The notes under the pieces were generated by a model. It made no database searches. It was not told the origin of the DNA and saw only the letters and a program-made list of their open reading frames with translations. DNA of 64,000 nt from Olsenella porci (lineage in GTDB: Bacteria > Actinomycetota > Coriobacteriia > Coriobacteriales > Atopobiaceae). Position 1 is the stretch's first letter. Each line of letters opens with the position of its first letter. Position numbers and translations under genes: made by a program. The stretch is from positions 434,001-498,000 of the forward strand of contig NZ_VUNC01000001.1 of the NCBI RefSeq assembly GCF_009695875.1, in the 5' to 3' direction. This document shows positions 1-9,062 of this stretch, piece after piece.

Positions 1-647
1 GCCCAGGCGCGCCAGGGGCGGGTCCTCAGGGTGAAGTCGGGGCGCGTGAGCTCGGTGAATGCCACAAGAAGCGGCGGCACGGCAAAGAGGGCGTTGCCCG
101 TGAGGTAGGCGGGGGCGCTCACCAGGGCAAAGGCGAGAAGCCTCCTCCCCCAGCTTGCCAGCGCCACCCGTGGCTTGAAGGCCAGCGGCCGGTAGTCGAT
201 CCTCTCCCTCAGTCCAGCGCGCTCAAGGAGCACCTGTCCCGCGCACACCAGGGCGACCAGCGTGGCCACCGCAACGGGGTAGGTCCAGGAGTCGGTTCCC
301 AGCAGCACGGGGAGGATTGCCGCGCTGAGCATTGGTGTCATGTCTGCGGCGGCGAGGTTCATGCAGAGCGCGCAGAACGCGTATCCCAGAATCGCCTTGC
401 CCCACAGCCCCCAGGGGACCAGGAGGTTCAGCAGCAGCCCAAACACGGAGCCGATGGACATCAGGGCGAGCATGCGCGGACGGTTGATGTTCCAAGCCTG
501 GTGCGGCTGGATCCATGCGCCGCACAGGATGGCGGCGGTCTCGGGGAACAGTACCTCCTCGCAGGGGATTGCCTGCGACGCGGCGACCATTGCCACGAGG
601 AAGGCTCCGGAGAGCAGGATGGGCAGCCAGCGCGCGCGAAGGGACAA
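1..647 (-). CDS. Integral membrane protein, C-terminus outside the window
   Basis: The frame stays open from a TTG at 647 to the window edge, giving 215 codons with no stop. The protein is strongly hydrophobic, with about five membrane segments separated by short polar turns. The first segment lies near residues 8-25 and another begins after an NRPRM motif. I chose the TTG because GGAG lies 7 bases upstream and no ATG or GTG in frame lies nearer the upstream stop. Composition and topology recall small HPP-like or FUSC-like membrane families, but I do not recognise a diagnostic motif and give no function. It is divergent from murB, with about 200 bases between the two starts. Translation was done by hand, so single residues may be wrong. 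Confidence 0.6.
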   Translation of the reverse strand, partial: MSLRARWLPILLSGAFLVAMVAASQAIPCEEVLFPETAAILCGAWIQPHQAWNINRPRMLALMSIGSVFGLLLNLLVPWGLWGKAILGYAFCALCMNLAAADMTPMLSAAILPVLLGTDSWTYPVAVATLVALVCAGQVLLERAGLRERIDYRPLAFKPRVALASWGRRLLAFALVSAPAYLTGNALFAVPPLLVAFTELTRPDFTLRTRPWRAW

Positions 648-850
648 GGTGGGACTCCAATTCTTGGGGGGATTCGTGTGGGTTGGGAACGTAAGGGTTC
701 CCCAAGCCCTTGCGGGGTAGCATGGGTCCCTCGCAAGGGTACCTGTATACTTGTGATACCAGATTGGGCGTCATTTTGGACGAGAGGGGACGGATCCTCT
801 CGCCCGCAAATCCATGTCACGGCGCCCGGAAAGAGGAGAGTGATAGCGGC

Positions 851-1774
851 ATGTCCGACAGTGCCGACCATTTGCGTCCCCTGGCCTGGAAGCTCCGCTC
901 CATAGTTGGGGAGGACAACGTCCTGGAGGGGGAGCCCATGAGCGGGCACACCACCTTCAAGATCGGCGGCCCGGCCGACCTGTACGTCATCCCGGAGGAC
1001 CCGGAGGAGGTGAGGGACGTGGTGGCCGCCTGCGGGGAGGCGGGGGAGCCGTACTTCGTGCTTGGTCGTGGCTCCGACCTCCTGGTTTCGGACGACGGCT
1101 ATCGCGGCGTCATCATCGCCATCGCAGACGGGCTGGTCAACGTGTCCGTGGACGACGAGGTCATGACCTGCCAGGCGGGCGTGAGCCTGCGCGAGGCTTC
1201 CGAGATGGCATGCGAGCTGGGCCTCACCGGCCTGGAGTTCGCCTGCGGGATACCCGGCTCCGTCGGTGGGGCGTGCTTCATGAACGCGGGTGCCTACGAC
1301 GGTTGCATGGCAGACGTGCTCGCCTCGGTGCGCGCGCTCATGCCCGACGGCAGTATCTGCGACATCGACGCGGACGACCTGCAGATGGGCTACCGCACCA
1401 GCAGGGTGAGGACCGAGGGGCTCGTGGTGTTGTCCGCCTCGTTCAAGCTCCGCGAGGGTGATCCCGAGGCAATCCGCGAGAAGATGGACGACCTCACGCA
1501 GCGTCGAGAGTCCAAGCAGCCGCTTGAGCTCCCCAGCGCCGGCTCCACGTTCAAGCGCCCCGAGGGCCACTTTGCCGGCAAGCTCATCAGCGACGCGGGG
1601 CTGCAGGGATACCGCGTGGGCGGGGCCGAGGTCTCGACCAAGCACGCGGGCTTCGTGGTCAACGTGGACAACGCCACGGCGGCCGACGTCCACGCCGTGA
1701 TCGAGCACGTCCAGGACGAGGTCGAGCGCCAGTTTGGCGTCAGGCTGGAGCCCGAGGTGCGCTTCCTCCCGTAG
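851..1774 (+). CDS. murB: UDP-N-acetylenolpyruvoylglucosamine reductase (MurB)
   Basis: MurB reduces UDP-GlcNAc-enolpyruvate to UDP-MurNAc with NADPH and FAD in the cytoplasm, the second committed step of peptidoglycan synthesis. The 307-residue product has the N-terminal motif HTTFKIGGPAD, the FAD-binding stretch FVLGRGSDLLVSDDGYRG, the GIPGSVGGACFMNAGAYDG motif, and a C-terminal PSAGSTFKRPEGHFAGKLI segment carrying the catalytic serine. Length fits the short (type II) MurB group. The ATG at 851 has GAGGAG about 13 bases upstream. An in-frame ATG at 710 would add a basic extension that does not look like MurB. It appears monocistronic. Confidence 0.95.
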   Translation: MSDSADHLRPLAWKLRSIVGEDNVLEGEPMSGHTTFKIGGPADLYVIPEDPEEVRDVVAACGEAGEPYFVLGRGSDLLVSDDGYRGVIIAIADGLVNVSVDDEVMTCQAGVSLREASEMACELGLTGLEFACGIPGSVGGACFMNAGAYDGCMADVLASVRALMPDGSICDIDADDLQMGYRTSRVRTEGLVVLSASFKLREGDPEAIREKMDDLTQRRESKQPLELPSAGSTFKRPEGHFAGKLISDAGLQGYRVGGAEVSTKHAGFVVNVDNATAADVHAVIEHVQDEVERQFGVRLEPEVRFLP

Positions 1775-2375
1775 GGGGTCTCTGCGGGGGCCGTGATGCC
1801 CCCTCATCAGGCGAGAGACTCATGGCGGCATCCGCTTGGGACGACTCCCGGCGGGTGCCGCCTTCCTTTGGCGCCGGCTCTCTGTTGGTTGGGCCCGGGC
1901 CGCCCTCCTAAGGACGCCGATGGCCCAGGGCTCGGCCCTTCTCTGAGCCCCTCTCCGATAAAAGCTTAAAGAAGGGTAGGGGGTCGTCCTCCCGGGGTGG
2001 CCGCCCGCCCCTCGCCGCGGGCGCGCCGAGGCCGTCCCGCACGGCCCCTCTGCCGGCGCCGACCCCGGTCCTTTCCTCGGGTTGCGTGCCAGGTGCAGGA
2101 GGGGGTATCCCAGCCTTACCTATCACCCGGCCAAAGCTATCAATATATGAATCATGGCTGCCAGGTGGTACGTCGAGGGCTCGGCCAATCCCCTTTGATG
2201 GTCAGACATCCGGCGAAGGGGGCACAGACCAGCCGCTGGTGTTGATTCTCCCGGAGATAGTGCTCAAGGAAGGGAGGCGACGTGGGATCGCTCGTGGAGA
2301 CCCCTCGGGTGGAAATCCCATTCCCTGGATGTCGAAGTCCCTTCTGCCTGCTAGGGTCCCACGCGGGGATGGTGC

Positions 2376-2423
2376 CGTCAGAAACCTCACGCCGTGTGTA
2401 CACGTGGGACGCACTTTTTGGCG
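2376..2423. repeat. 48-bp palindrome with GTGTACAC core, copy 1
   Basis: The element is symmetrical about GTGTACAC at 2396-2403. Outer arms read TCAGAAA on the left and TTTTTGG on the right. It is the first of four copies in 330 bases. Confidence 0.8.
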
Positions 2424-2479
2424 GCGTTTGCGCCTCGGCTATCGGTGACCTGCGGGTGAGTCCCGCTCCTCGTGGACAG

Positions 2480-2527
2480 TGTCAGAAACCTCACGCCGTG
2501 TGTACACGCGGGATGGACTTTTTGACG
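2480..2527. repeat. 48-bp palindrome with GTGTACAC core, copy 2
   Basis: Core at 2500-2507. The left arm is nearly identical to copy 1 (TGTCAGAAACCTCACGCCGT); the right arm ends ACTTTTTGACG. The centre lies 104 bases from copy 1. Confidence 0.8.
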
Positions 2528-2552
2528 ACAGTGGGGCCAGGAGGGAACCTTC

Positions 2553-2600
2553 CGCCTGAAAACCCGTCCCATGTGTACACGCGGGATGGACTTTCTGGCA
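2553..2600. repeat. 48-bp palindrome with GTGTACAC core, copy 3
   Basis: Core at 2573-2580. Right arm GCGGGATGGACTTTCTGGCA is the best match to the family consensus, and its complement resembles the left arm. The centre lies 73 bases from copy 2. Confidence 0.8.
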
Positions 2601-2657
2601 AAGCTTCGCTCCATAATGCTCGGCAACTGGGGAAACGCAGGGGATTGACGGCTTCGC

Positions 2658-2704
2658 TGCCAAAAATTTCGTCCCATGTGTACACGCGGACGCACTTTCT
2701 GGCA
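2658..2704. repeat. 47-bp palindrome with GTGTACAC core, copy 4
   Basis: Core at 2678-2685. Ends are TGCCA and TGGCA, an inverted pair, and CGTCC on the left is matched by GGACG on the right. The centre lies 105 bases from copy 3. It is one base shorter than the others. Confidence 0.8.
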
Positions 2705-3283
2705 CTTGCTGAGGGAGATGGTTCGGCCCTGTCCCCTCTGCCTCGCGAGCGGCGTTCGTTGCCGTCCATCCAATGGCTACCGATGCCATTCTTGTGAGGC
2801 ATGGAAAGGCTCCGGTCCCTTGGCAGAGAATCGTCCGCACTCCCCGCGAGCGATTTGCTGCCAGCTGGCCCCCGATCTCCGACGAGAACGCTATCGCAAG
2901 GGCTGGCTGGTGCTACCAGGATAATGAACCGCGAACGGGTCAGCTTATCCCAGGTGCCTATTGGCTACCCCCTCGCTATGACCGGCATGCGCCAAGCGCT
3001 CATCCCATTCTTTGACTTGGGATCCCTCTCGTGTTTGGTGGGGCCAGGAATTGCGTTTCCCTCCCATGACCAACATGGGCCGCAAGCCCGTAACCCGTAC
3101 GGCCGGTGGAATGGGTTGGGATTGCGCCCCCGACCTTCTCTCCCGCTCATTGCTTGTCCTCGGCTTCGCGAGTGGCGATAGCCCGGAGGCCTCCCCGACT
3201 TCGTCTTTTCACACGCTCGCAGGTGACTGGCGACCGTCCCCCGATTTGCCTGGGATGGGCATCTTTCAGAATCGTTTCTGTTT

Positions 3284-3312
3284 TAACTGTATTAGACTCA
3301 CTAGTACAGTTA
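3284..3312 (+). promoter_or_regulatory. Palindromic operator overlapping the likely macAB promoter
   Basis: TAACTGTA (3284-3291) and TACAGTTA (3305-3312) form perfect inverted arms, and the inner bases extend the symmetry as CTGTAnTAG-N5-CTAnTACAG. A -35-like TTAACT and a -10-like TACAGT, 16 bases apart, fall inside the arms, so a bound repressor would block RNA polymerase. The pattern resembles operators of GntR-type (YtrA-like) regulators of ABC exporters; that link is inferred from the motif alone and no such regulator gene is in the window. Confidence 0.6.
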
Positions 3313-3400
3313 GGATGGTCGCACCAGCAGGATGCCCCATCGCGACGCAACCCAGAACCAGTCGGGGCGGCACGCGCCCCGTCGACCCTCGGGAGACGAG

Positions 3401-5092
3401 ATGAAGAAGAGCAACAAGTTCCACATCCCACGGAAGGGCGAGGGGGAGAAGTCATTCCCGCAGCCACCGGAGGGCGCCGACGACGCGGCTCACGATTCTA
3501 CGGAAGAGCAGCAGACTGTCCTGGCTCCCAAGCCTGTCCTGGGGCATCGCGGGGGAGAGGGGCACGCCGACCTGCCGCCCGTCGTCGAGGGGCCCGAGCT
3601 CGACGAGGAGGAGCGCGCCGCCTATGAGCGCCTGAAGGAGATGCGCGCCCAGCGCCGTCGCAAGAAGATCCGTAACCGCCTGATAGTCGCCGGCATCGCC
3701 GCGGTCGTGATCCTGGGAATCGTGTTCGTTCCCAAGATGCTTGCGCCCAAGGACGACGGCGGGGACTTCTACAGCACGGACACCGTGACCAAGGGTCACT
3801 TTGAGGAGACGGTCGAGGCCTCCGGGTCGGTGCAGCCCGTCTCGTCGGTCGTAGTGACCCCCGAGGTCGACGGCACCATCGCGAGCGTCAGTGTGATGCA
3901 GGGCCAGCAGGTCGAGAAGGGGCAGACCCTCTTCACCATCAAGAACGACGACCTCGACCGCGCCGTGCGCGAGGCGTACCGCAACCTCAAGTCCGCCAAG
4001 TCGCAGCTTGCCCAGGCGCAGCAGGCGCTCAAGGACGCTAAGTCCGCCGCGGCGCAGGCGCAGGCCGCCTCGGCACAGGTGGGCGCCGACCAGCAGGCGG
4101 CTGCCCTCCCCAACGCCACCTCCGCCACGCTTCACCAGGCAGACGACGGGGGCGTCCCCGCCGACTCCTCCAATGGTGGAGTCGCGATGGGCGACACCTC
4201 CGGACAGGGTGGCTCCGCGACCACCGCCATCTCCTCGGGCGACGCGGTCCAGGATGCCAAGAACGCCGTCGAGACCGCCCAGAACCAGGTCGATGACGCC
4301 CAGGATGCCTACGACAAGGCCGTCTCGCAGGCGAACAAGCGCACCGTGACCTCACCCATCTCGGGCACCGTGCTGGAGCTCAACGCCACAACCGGATCTG
4401 CGGTGGGCCAGCAGGCCGCCTCCGCCCAGGCACAGGGCACTGGGAGTGGCAACCTCTGCCAGGTAGCCGACCTCTCGCAGATGAAGGTGACGGTCAACGT
4501 GGGCGAGAACGACATCAACAAGGTCGCCGTTGGCCAAAAGGCGACCGTGACCTTCTCGTCCATCCAGGACCTCTCGCTTGACGCCACGGTCCAGTCCGTT
4601 GCCGCGACCACCAGCACCAGCTCCGATGCCACCGGGATGACCAGCGGTCCCACGTACGCCGTGGAGCTTCTCATCCCCCAGCCCGACGCCAAGGTCAAGC
4701 CGGGTATGACCGCGAACGTGAGCATCGTCACCAACTCGCTGGACGACGCCCTCATCGTCCCCACGTCCGCGCTCACGGACAACGGCGACGGAACGGGCAG
4801 TGTCAACGTCGAGACGGACGCGGAGTCCCACACCTCGCGCACGGTCAGCGTCACGATCGTCGCCAAGAGCGGCTCGCAGGCCGCGGTGACGGGAGACCTC
4901 AAGGAGGGGGACGTGCTCGTGGTCTCGGGCGGCACCGTCGACTCGGGCGAGACGGGCGACGCCACCGCCACCGACGCCTCGTCCTCTGATGGCGTGGACT
5001 CCTCGGCAGGCGGCGAGGCCTCGGGCGACTCCGTCCCTGCTGACGCGACGGCTGACCGCATGGTCGCAGGTCGTGCCCTTGGGGTGCTGTGA
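3401..5092 (+). CDS. MacA/HlyD-type periplasmic adaptor of ABC exporter
   Basis: 563 residues. A charged cytoplasmic tail of about 93 residues is followed by one membrane helix (about 94-112) and then an extracytoplasmic adaptor. The latter has a lipoyl-like half motif (GSVQPVSSVVVTPEVDGTI), an Ala/Gln-rich coiled-coil hairpin, the second lipoyl half (TVTSPISGTVLELNATTG) and a beta-barrel region. The C-terminus is a Ser/Asp/Ala-rich tail. Such proteins link an FtsX-type permease to its substrate at the cell surface. The ATG at 3401 follows a GGGAGACGAG ribosome site; an upstream ATG at 3332 adds an implausible leader. The next gene starts 2 bases after the stop, so the three genes form an operon. 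The long cytoplasmic N-terminus is unusual for MacA. Confidence 0.88.
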   Translation: MKKSNKFHIPRKGEGEKSFPQPPEGADDAAHDSTEEQQTVLAPKPVLGHRGGEGHADLPPVVEGPELDEEERAAYERLKEMRAQRRRKKIRNRLIVAGIAAVVILGIVFVPKMLAPKDDGGDFYSTDTVTKGHFEETVEASGSVQPVSSVVVTPEVDGTIASVSVMQGQQVEKGQTLFTIKNDDLDRAVREAYRNLKSAKSQLAQAQQALKDAKSAAAQAQAASAQVGADQQAAALPNATSATLHQADDGGVPADSSNGGVAMGDTSGQGGSATTAISSGDAVQDAKNAVETAQNQVDDAQDAYDKAVSQANKRTVTSPISGTVLELNATTGSAVGQQAASAQAQGTGSGNLCQVADLSQMKVTVNVGENDINKVAVGQKATVTFSSIQDLSLDATVQSVAATTSTSSDATGMTSGPTYAVELLIPQPDAKVKPGMTANVSIVTNSLDDALIVPTSALTDNGDGTGSVNVETDAESHTSRTVSVTIVAKSGSQAAVTGDLKEGDVLVVSGGTVDSGETGDATATDASSSDGVDSSAGGEASGDSVPADATADRMVAGRALGVL

Positions 5093-5093
5093 C

Positions 5094-5870
5094 ATGACCG
5101 CTCCCGTAATAGAGATGCGCGGCATCCACCGCATCTTCGAGACCGCCGCGGGCCTCAACCACGTGCTGAGGGGGGTGTCCCTCACGGTCGAGCGCGGGGA
5201 GTTCCTCGCGATCATGGGGCCGTCTGGCTCGGGCAAGTCAACGCTCATGAACATCCTCGGCTGCCTGGACACCCCTACCACTGGCACCTATCACCTCGAG
5301 GGCCTGGACGTGGCACGTCTCACCGACGACGAGCTCTCGTTCGTGCGCGCCCGGCGCATCGGGTTCGTGTTCCAGTCGTTCAACCTGCTGCCCACCTACA
5401 CCGTGCTGCGCAACGTGATGCTCCCGCTCGTGTTTGCCGGGGTCCCGTACGGCGAGAGGGAGGAGCGCGCGGTCCGGGCGCTCCACGAGGTCTCGCTTCC
5501 CGTTGACCACTACGACAACAGGACCAACCAGCTCTCCGGCGGGCAGATGCAGCGCGTCGCCATCGCCCGTGCCGTCGTGGCGGACCCGGCGATCATCCTC
5601 GCGGACGAGCCCACGGGCAACCTCGACTCCGCCACGGGCGAGATGGTCATGCAGACCTTCGCCCGGCTCCGCGACAAGGGGAAGACCATCGTCCTCATCA
5701 CGCACGACCCGCACGTTGCCGCCCGCGCGGACCGCACGCTCCACATGCTGGACGGCAGGCTCGTCGCCACCCCCGACGAGGGCGTGGACCAGGGATGGGG
5801 GCAGCTCTCCTCTCCCGCAGCAACGGGAGAGGGGCGCACCAAGCGCCTGAGGGAGGTGCCGTCGGTATGA
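5094..5870 (+). CDS. MacB/LolD-type ABC exporter ATPase
   Basis: 258 residues of a single ABC ATPase domain. Walker A is GPSGSGKST at residues 42-50, followed by the MacB/LolD-type MNILGCLD; the signature is [14 protein letters not shown] and Walker B is [13 protein letters not shown]. The switch histidine is in LITHDPHVA. It powers export with the adjacent permease and adaptor. The start is 1 base after the adaptor stop, and the 3' end overlaps the permease start by four bases (ATGA), typical of translational coupling. Confidence 0.93.
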   Translation: MTAPVIEMRGIHRIFETAAGLNHVLRGVSLTVERGEFLAIMGPSGSGKSTLMNILGCLDTPTTGTYHLEGLDVARLTDDELSFVRARRIGFVFQSFNLLPTYTVLRNVMLPLVFAGVPYGEREERAVRALHEVSLPVDHYDNRTNQLSGGQMQRVAIARAVVADPAIILADEPTGNLDSATGEMVMQTFARLRDKGKTIVLITHDPHVAARADRTLHMLDGRLVATPDEGVDQGWGQLSSPAATGEGRTKRLREVPSV

Positions 5871-7105
5871 CCATGACCATGCGCGACCTGTTGCGCGAGA
5901 CCACCAGCTCGCTCGAGGCAAACCGCGGCAGGACCCTGCTCACCGTGCTGGGCATCGTCATCGGCATCGCCGCCGTCATCGCCATGACCTCGCTCATCGG
6001 GGGCATGCGAAACGCGCTCGTGGGCAGCCTGGGCCTCAACGCCGCCAGGACCGTCAGCATCTACGTCAACGGCAGCGGGTTGGGCGAGCAGCAGGTGGAC
6101 TCGCTCCGCTCCGCCATGCCCGAGTACGAGAGCCTGGATGGCGTCACGTATGGCGGCGGCACCGTGAAGACCCAGGGCGGCAGCGTCCAGATGACCGCCA
6201 TGGGATGTGCAGCCTCCACGGTCACCAGCTCGGGCGCCAAGGTCACCTCGGGCAGACTGTGGAGCGACTCCGAGGCGAGCTCGGGGGCCAACGTGTGCGT
6301 CCTCACCACGGACGACGTGCGGCAGATCTTTGGGAGTGCCGACTATGACGCAGTGGGGAAGACCTTCAAGCTCGACTCCGCCGAGTTCACCGTCGTCGGC
6401 ATCGCGGAGACGGACTCCGGCATGGGCCAGGGGCAGGGCATGATGTGGGTCCCCGCCCAAACGTGCGCCAACCTGTGGATGGGCGGACAGCTCACCTACG
6501 ATTCGCTCACCGGCATCGTGCACGAGGGGGCGGACGTGGACCAGGTTGCCACGCGCACCAAGGAGCGCCTGGAGTCCATCCTGGGCGTCACCTCGCAGGG
6601 CTCCAGCGACGGGTCCGACTCCATGGGCGACACGGTCCAGGTGCAGACCATGAAGTCGGTCATCGACCAGCTCGACAGCTTCTCGTCCACCTTCAGCCTC
6701 CTTGCCGGCGCAGTCGCGGGCATATCGCTCCTGGTCGGAGGCATCGGCATCATGAACATGATGCTCACCAACGTCACGGAGAGGATCAGAGAGATCGGGC
6801 TCCGTCGAGCCCTCGGTGCCACCAGGGGGGACATCACCGCGCAGTTCCTGGCCGAGTCCATCGCCATCAGCGTCATCGGCGGCATCCTGGGCGTGGCGCT
6901 GGGCTATGGCGGGTCATGGGCGCTCGCGCTCGCCATCCCCACCAGCTCGCTGGGCATGGGCGACACCAAGATCGTCCCGGCGGTGTCGCCCGAGGCGGTT
7001 CTGCTCGCCACGGGCATCTGCGTGGTCGTGGGCTTGCTGTTTGGCTACTACCCCGCCCGACGGGCGGCGCGGCTCGACCCGGTCGAGGCGCTGCGTTACC
7101 AGTAG
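5867..7105 (+). CDS. MacB/FtsX-type ABC permease
   Basis: 412 residues. An N-terminal membrane helix ([18 protein letters not shown]) precedes a MacB-like extracellular domain of about 230 residues. The C-terminal FtsX domain has three helices and the conserved stretch [28 protein letters not shown]. With the preceding ATPase and adaptor it forms a tripartite-like exporter of unknown substrate (antimicrobial peptide, lipoprotein or drug). In a Gram-positive cell it would work without an outer-membrane channel. A GGGAGG ribosome site lies inside the ATPase gene, supporting coupled translation from ATG 5867. Confidence 0.92.
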   Translation: MTMTMRDLLRETTSSLEANRGRTLLTVLGIVIGIAAVIAMTSLIGGMRNALVGSLGLNAARTVSIYVNGSGLGEQQVDSLRSAMPEYESLDGVTYGGGTVKTQGGSVQMTAMGCAASTVTSSGAKVTSGRLWSDSEASSGANVCVLTTDDVRQIFGSADYDAVGKTFKLDSAEFTVVGIAETDSGMGQGQGMMWVPAQTCANLWMGGQLTYDSLTGIVHEGADVDQVATRTKERLESILGVTSQGSSDGSDSMGDTVQVQTMKSVIDQLDSFSSTFSLLAGAVAGISLLVGGIGIMNMMLTNVTERIREIGLRRALGATRGDITAQFLAESIAISVIGGILGVALGYGGSWALALAIPTSSLGMGDTKIVPAVSPEAVLLATGICVVVGLLFGYYPARRAARLDPVEALRYQ

Positions 7106-7133
7106 CTGCATCGGATTTGAGGTGCCGTCGCGT

Positions 7134-7162
7134 GCCCCGCATCGCCCTCGGGTGGTGCGGGG
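7134..7162. terminator. Hairpin between convergent genes
   Basis: GCCCCGCA and TGCGGGG arms flank a loop between the convergent exporter permease and beta-lactamase-like gene. It has no U-run, so its termination strength is uncertain. Confidence 0.4.
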
Positions 7163-7241
7163 TGCGTTACGCTGGCAGGGGAGAGATGCGCCACGGCTGG
7201 ATTGCGGCCCATCCCGACGGGATTGCTGGCGACCGAGACGC

Positions 7242-8534
7242 CTAGCCCCTCTCCGCCGCATCCAGCGTGTCGAGGGCCGATATCACGGGCTCCAGCTGGT
7301 CAAGCTCCGCCGGGGCGGTCGACATCACCACCATGATGTACGGGCCTCCCTCGGAGTCCGGCACTAGCACGACCCCGGCGTCGTTTGCCGCCTTGCCAAA
7401 GAGGGCGTTCTCGTCCTTGGGATACCAGCCCGCCTTTGACCAGGTCACGTACCGATCGCCCAGAACGTCTGCCATGGGCGAGGTGGTCCTTGCCTGAAAC
7501 AGGCCGGCGAGGTCGGACGAGTGGCCGCTCACGCTGCTCAGGTAGGCGTAGACTGCCTTCCATTCCTCTGCCAGCTGGTGGGGCGTGCTGTGGGGGTACT
7601 TCCAGGCTACGTACTGCTGCCGCGTCTCGTACGGGCCAAGCGACACGTCGTGCTCGTCCAGCCACGACACAAAGAAGTCCTGCCCGTACTGCTCCACCAG
7701 GCTGGCGTAGGCGTCGTTGTCCGAGTCAACGATGGTGCGGGTCACGCGGTCACTCACGTCCTCCCAGCTCACCTGGCCCGTGTCCACCAGCTCCTGGAGC
7801 AGGGCGCACACGTAGGGGCCCTTGATGCTGCTCGCCGTGTAGAAGCTCGACTCGGCGTTGTACGAGATGCGCGTCTCGCCGTTCAGGTCCTCGAGGTAGA
7901 TTCCAAGCGACCAGCCGTTGGCCTCAAAGCTGCTGATGGCGGACTCAAGGTCGCTGACTTCCTGCGTGGAGCCGTCCCGCGCTATGCCGGTGACCTCCAG
8001 CGTGCCGGAGCTAACGGTCGCGCTCTGGGTCTCCGCCGCCTCCATGCGGGCGTCTGCGACCGAGTCCGCTTGGGTTGCGACCGCGGCCGAGTCGGAGTTT
8101 GCCGTCGAGTCGGCCGACCGCGAGGCACGTCCCTCCAGCGCGCCCAGGCCCAGCATGATCGCCACTGCAGCCGCGACGGACACCGCCGCGACCTCGCGAT
8201 AGTTGTCAGGCAGGGGAGAGGAGCCATCGCGCCTGCGTTGCGGCGACACCCGACGCCCCCCACCGCGCCGTCCGCCAGGGGGAGGGGTCGCTCCTCCTTC
8301 ATGCCCGCTGGGCCGTTCAGAGGGCCGAGATGCTCTGGCGTCTGCCGATCCGCTGCCATGGTCGCGATGCCCGTGCGAATGTGAGAGGGACGATGCCCCA
8401 AAACGCCGCGCAGCGCCCCCGCGGCGGCGGTCGCCGTCTTCGCGGGCATCCCCCGATGGGTGCCTGGGGGTTGCCTCGCGACGATGTGGGCCGCGTTCCT
8501 CTCGCCTGTCCATTGCCTGGTATCCCCTGTCCAT
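7242..8534 (-). CDS. Membrane-anchored beta-lactamase-fold serine hydrolase
   Basis: About 430 residues. The order is a long Arg/Gly/His/Ser-rich N-terminal tail of about 110 residues, one membrane helix (about 115-135), a linker, then a class A beta-lactamase/transpeptidase fold. The active-site motifs are visible: SSIK as SxxK (near residues 235-238), SDN (near 271-273) and KAG in place of KTG (near 367). It therefore probably acts on a beta-lactam or peptidoglycan stem peptide outside the cell, or binds without catalysis. The start is uncertain: ATG 8534 and ATG 8513 both have AGGGG about 10 bases upstream, and a TTG at 8582 is also in frame. Confidence 0.75.
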   Translation of the reverse strand: MDRGYQAMDRREERGPHRREATPRHPSGDAREDGDRRRGGAARRFGASSLSHSHGHRDHGSGSADARASRPSERPSGHEGGATPPPGGRRGGGRRVSPQRRRDGSSPLPDNYREVAAVSVAAAVAIMLGLGALEGRASRSADSTANSDSAAVATQADSVADARMEAAETQSATVSSGTLEVTGIARDGSTQEVSDLESAISSFEANGWSLGIYLEDLNGETRISYNAESSFYTASSIKGPYVCALLQELVDTGQVSWEDVSDRVTRTIVDSDNDAYASLVEQYGQDFFVSWLDEHDVSLGPYETRQQYVAWKYPHSTPHQLAEEWKAVYAYLSSVSGHSSDLAGLFQARTTSPMADVLGDRYVTWSKAGWYPKDENALFGKAANDAGVVLVPDSEGGPYIMVVMSTAPAELDQLEPVISALDTLDAAERG

Positions 8535-8729
8535 TCCCTGCAGACCCCTAAGGGTCTTTCCAATGTTCACAAGAATAGTCAAAGACCGGATTGGCAGACT
8601 TTCAGCAATGCGTCCCTGGGGGAGAGGAGCTTAACCACCTTGGTTGAGGCTTCTCCCCATGGCCCCAGAGGGGACGAATCGCTTTTGAGGGGAGCGGCAA
8701 TCGGTGGATTGCCGGGCTCGTGGGGCTAT

Positions 8730-8783
8730 CAATGGTCTAAGAATGGGACGGGCCGTTCACCTTCTAGGCTAGGTTGGCTCATC
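8730..8783 (+). repeat. Shared intergenic module, copy 1
   Basis: Begins CAATGGTCTAAGAATGGGAC and continues through GGGCCGTTCACC to TTGGCTCAT. A close copy lies at 55482-55534 and a shorter relative at 38688-38715. In both long copies a 46-bp palindrome follows about 95-100 bases downstream. Confidence 0.75.
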
Positions 8784-8830
8784 CGTGCGCGCTGGGCACC
8801 GGCCGCCTCTTTGGCACTTTCCCATCGGAT

Positions 8831-8876
8831 GGTAGCGGGCTCTCGATATGAGTGCTCACTTCAGGTGCTCGTTGCC
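8831..8876. repeat. 46-bp palindrome, copy B1
   Basis: Imperfect palindrome centred on TGAGTGCTCA (8849-8858), starting GGTAGC and ending TTGCC. Confidence 0.75.
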
Positions 8877-8902
8877 ATTCGAACCCGGCGTGTGAGCTAT
8901 TT

Positions 8903-8948
8903 GGCAGCAAACTCCCGATGCGAGTGCTCACATCGGGAGTTTGCTGCC
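8903..8948. repeat. 46-bp palindrome, copy B2 (best copy)
   Basis: Perfect 18-base arms, GGCAGCAAACTCCCGATG and its exact complement, flank a 10-base core CGAGTGCTCA. It is the cleanest member of the family and would form a very stable hairpin or cruciform. Confidence 0.9.
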
Positions 8949-9016
8949 ATCGACGGGAGAAGCCCGTACCCCTTAGGCTCTTTACCTGCGTGGATGTCGT
9001 GGAGACCTGGTCTTCC

Positions 9017-9062
9017 CCTGGCTGACCGCCCACGAAAAGTGCTCACGCGGGGCGTTTGCTGC
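9017..9062. repeat. 46-bp palindrome, decayed copy B3
   Basis: The core AGTGCTCAC and right arm ending GTTTGCTGCC are kept, but the left arm has lost most symmetry. The end still falls at the family length. Confidence 0.5.

Larger units (their letters stand above)
1775..3400. other. 1.6-kb gene-free stretch with a palindrome array
   Basis: No convincing coding frame is present; the open frames lack ribosome sites and have biased, repeat-derived composition. The stretch holds a small GGGGGC/GCCCCC hairpin just after murB (1786-1803), four copies of a 48-bp palindrome between 2376 and 2704, a segment around 3117-3130 (TGGGATTGCGCCCC) that recurs at 49552-49565, and the macA promoter and operator at its right end. 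Confidence 0.6.

Noticed and set aside
223-774. 183-codon frame on the minus strand near the left end
   Set aside because: Arg/Pro/Gly-rich and out of frame with the hydrophobic protein that has its own TTG start and ribosome site at 647.
2376-2704. CRISPR array
   Set aside because: The repeats are about 48 bases and strongly palindromic, the gaps are irregular (roughly 56, 25 and 57 bases), only four copies exist and no cas gene is near.
2282-2797. Frames of 100-170 codons through the palindrome array
   Set aside because: The predicted proteins repeat VYTR/VHT-like strings only because the DNA palindromes repeat; both strands show it equally.
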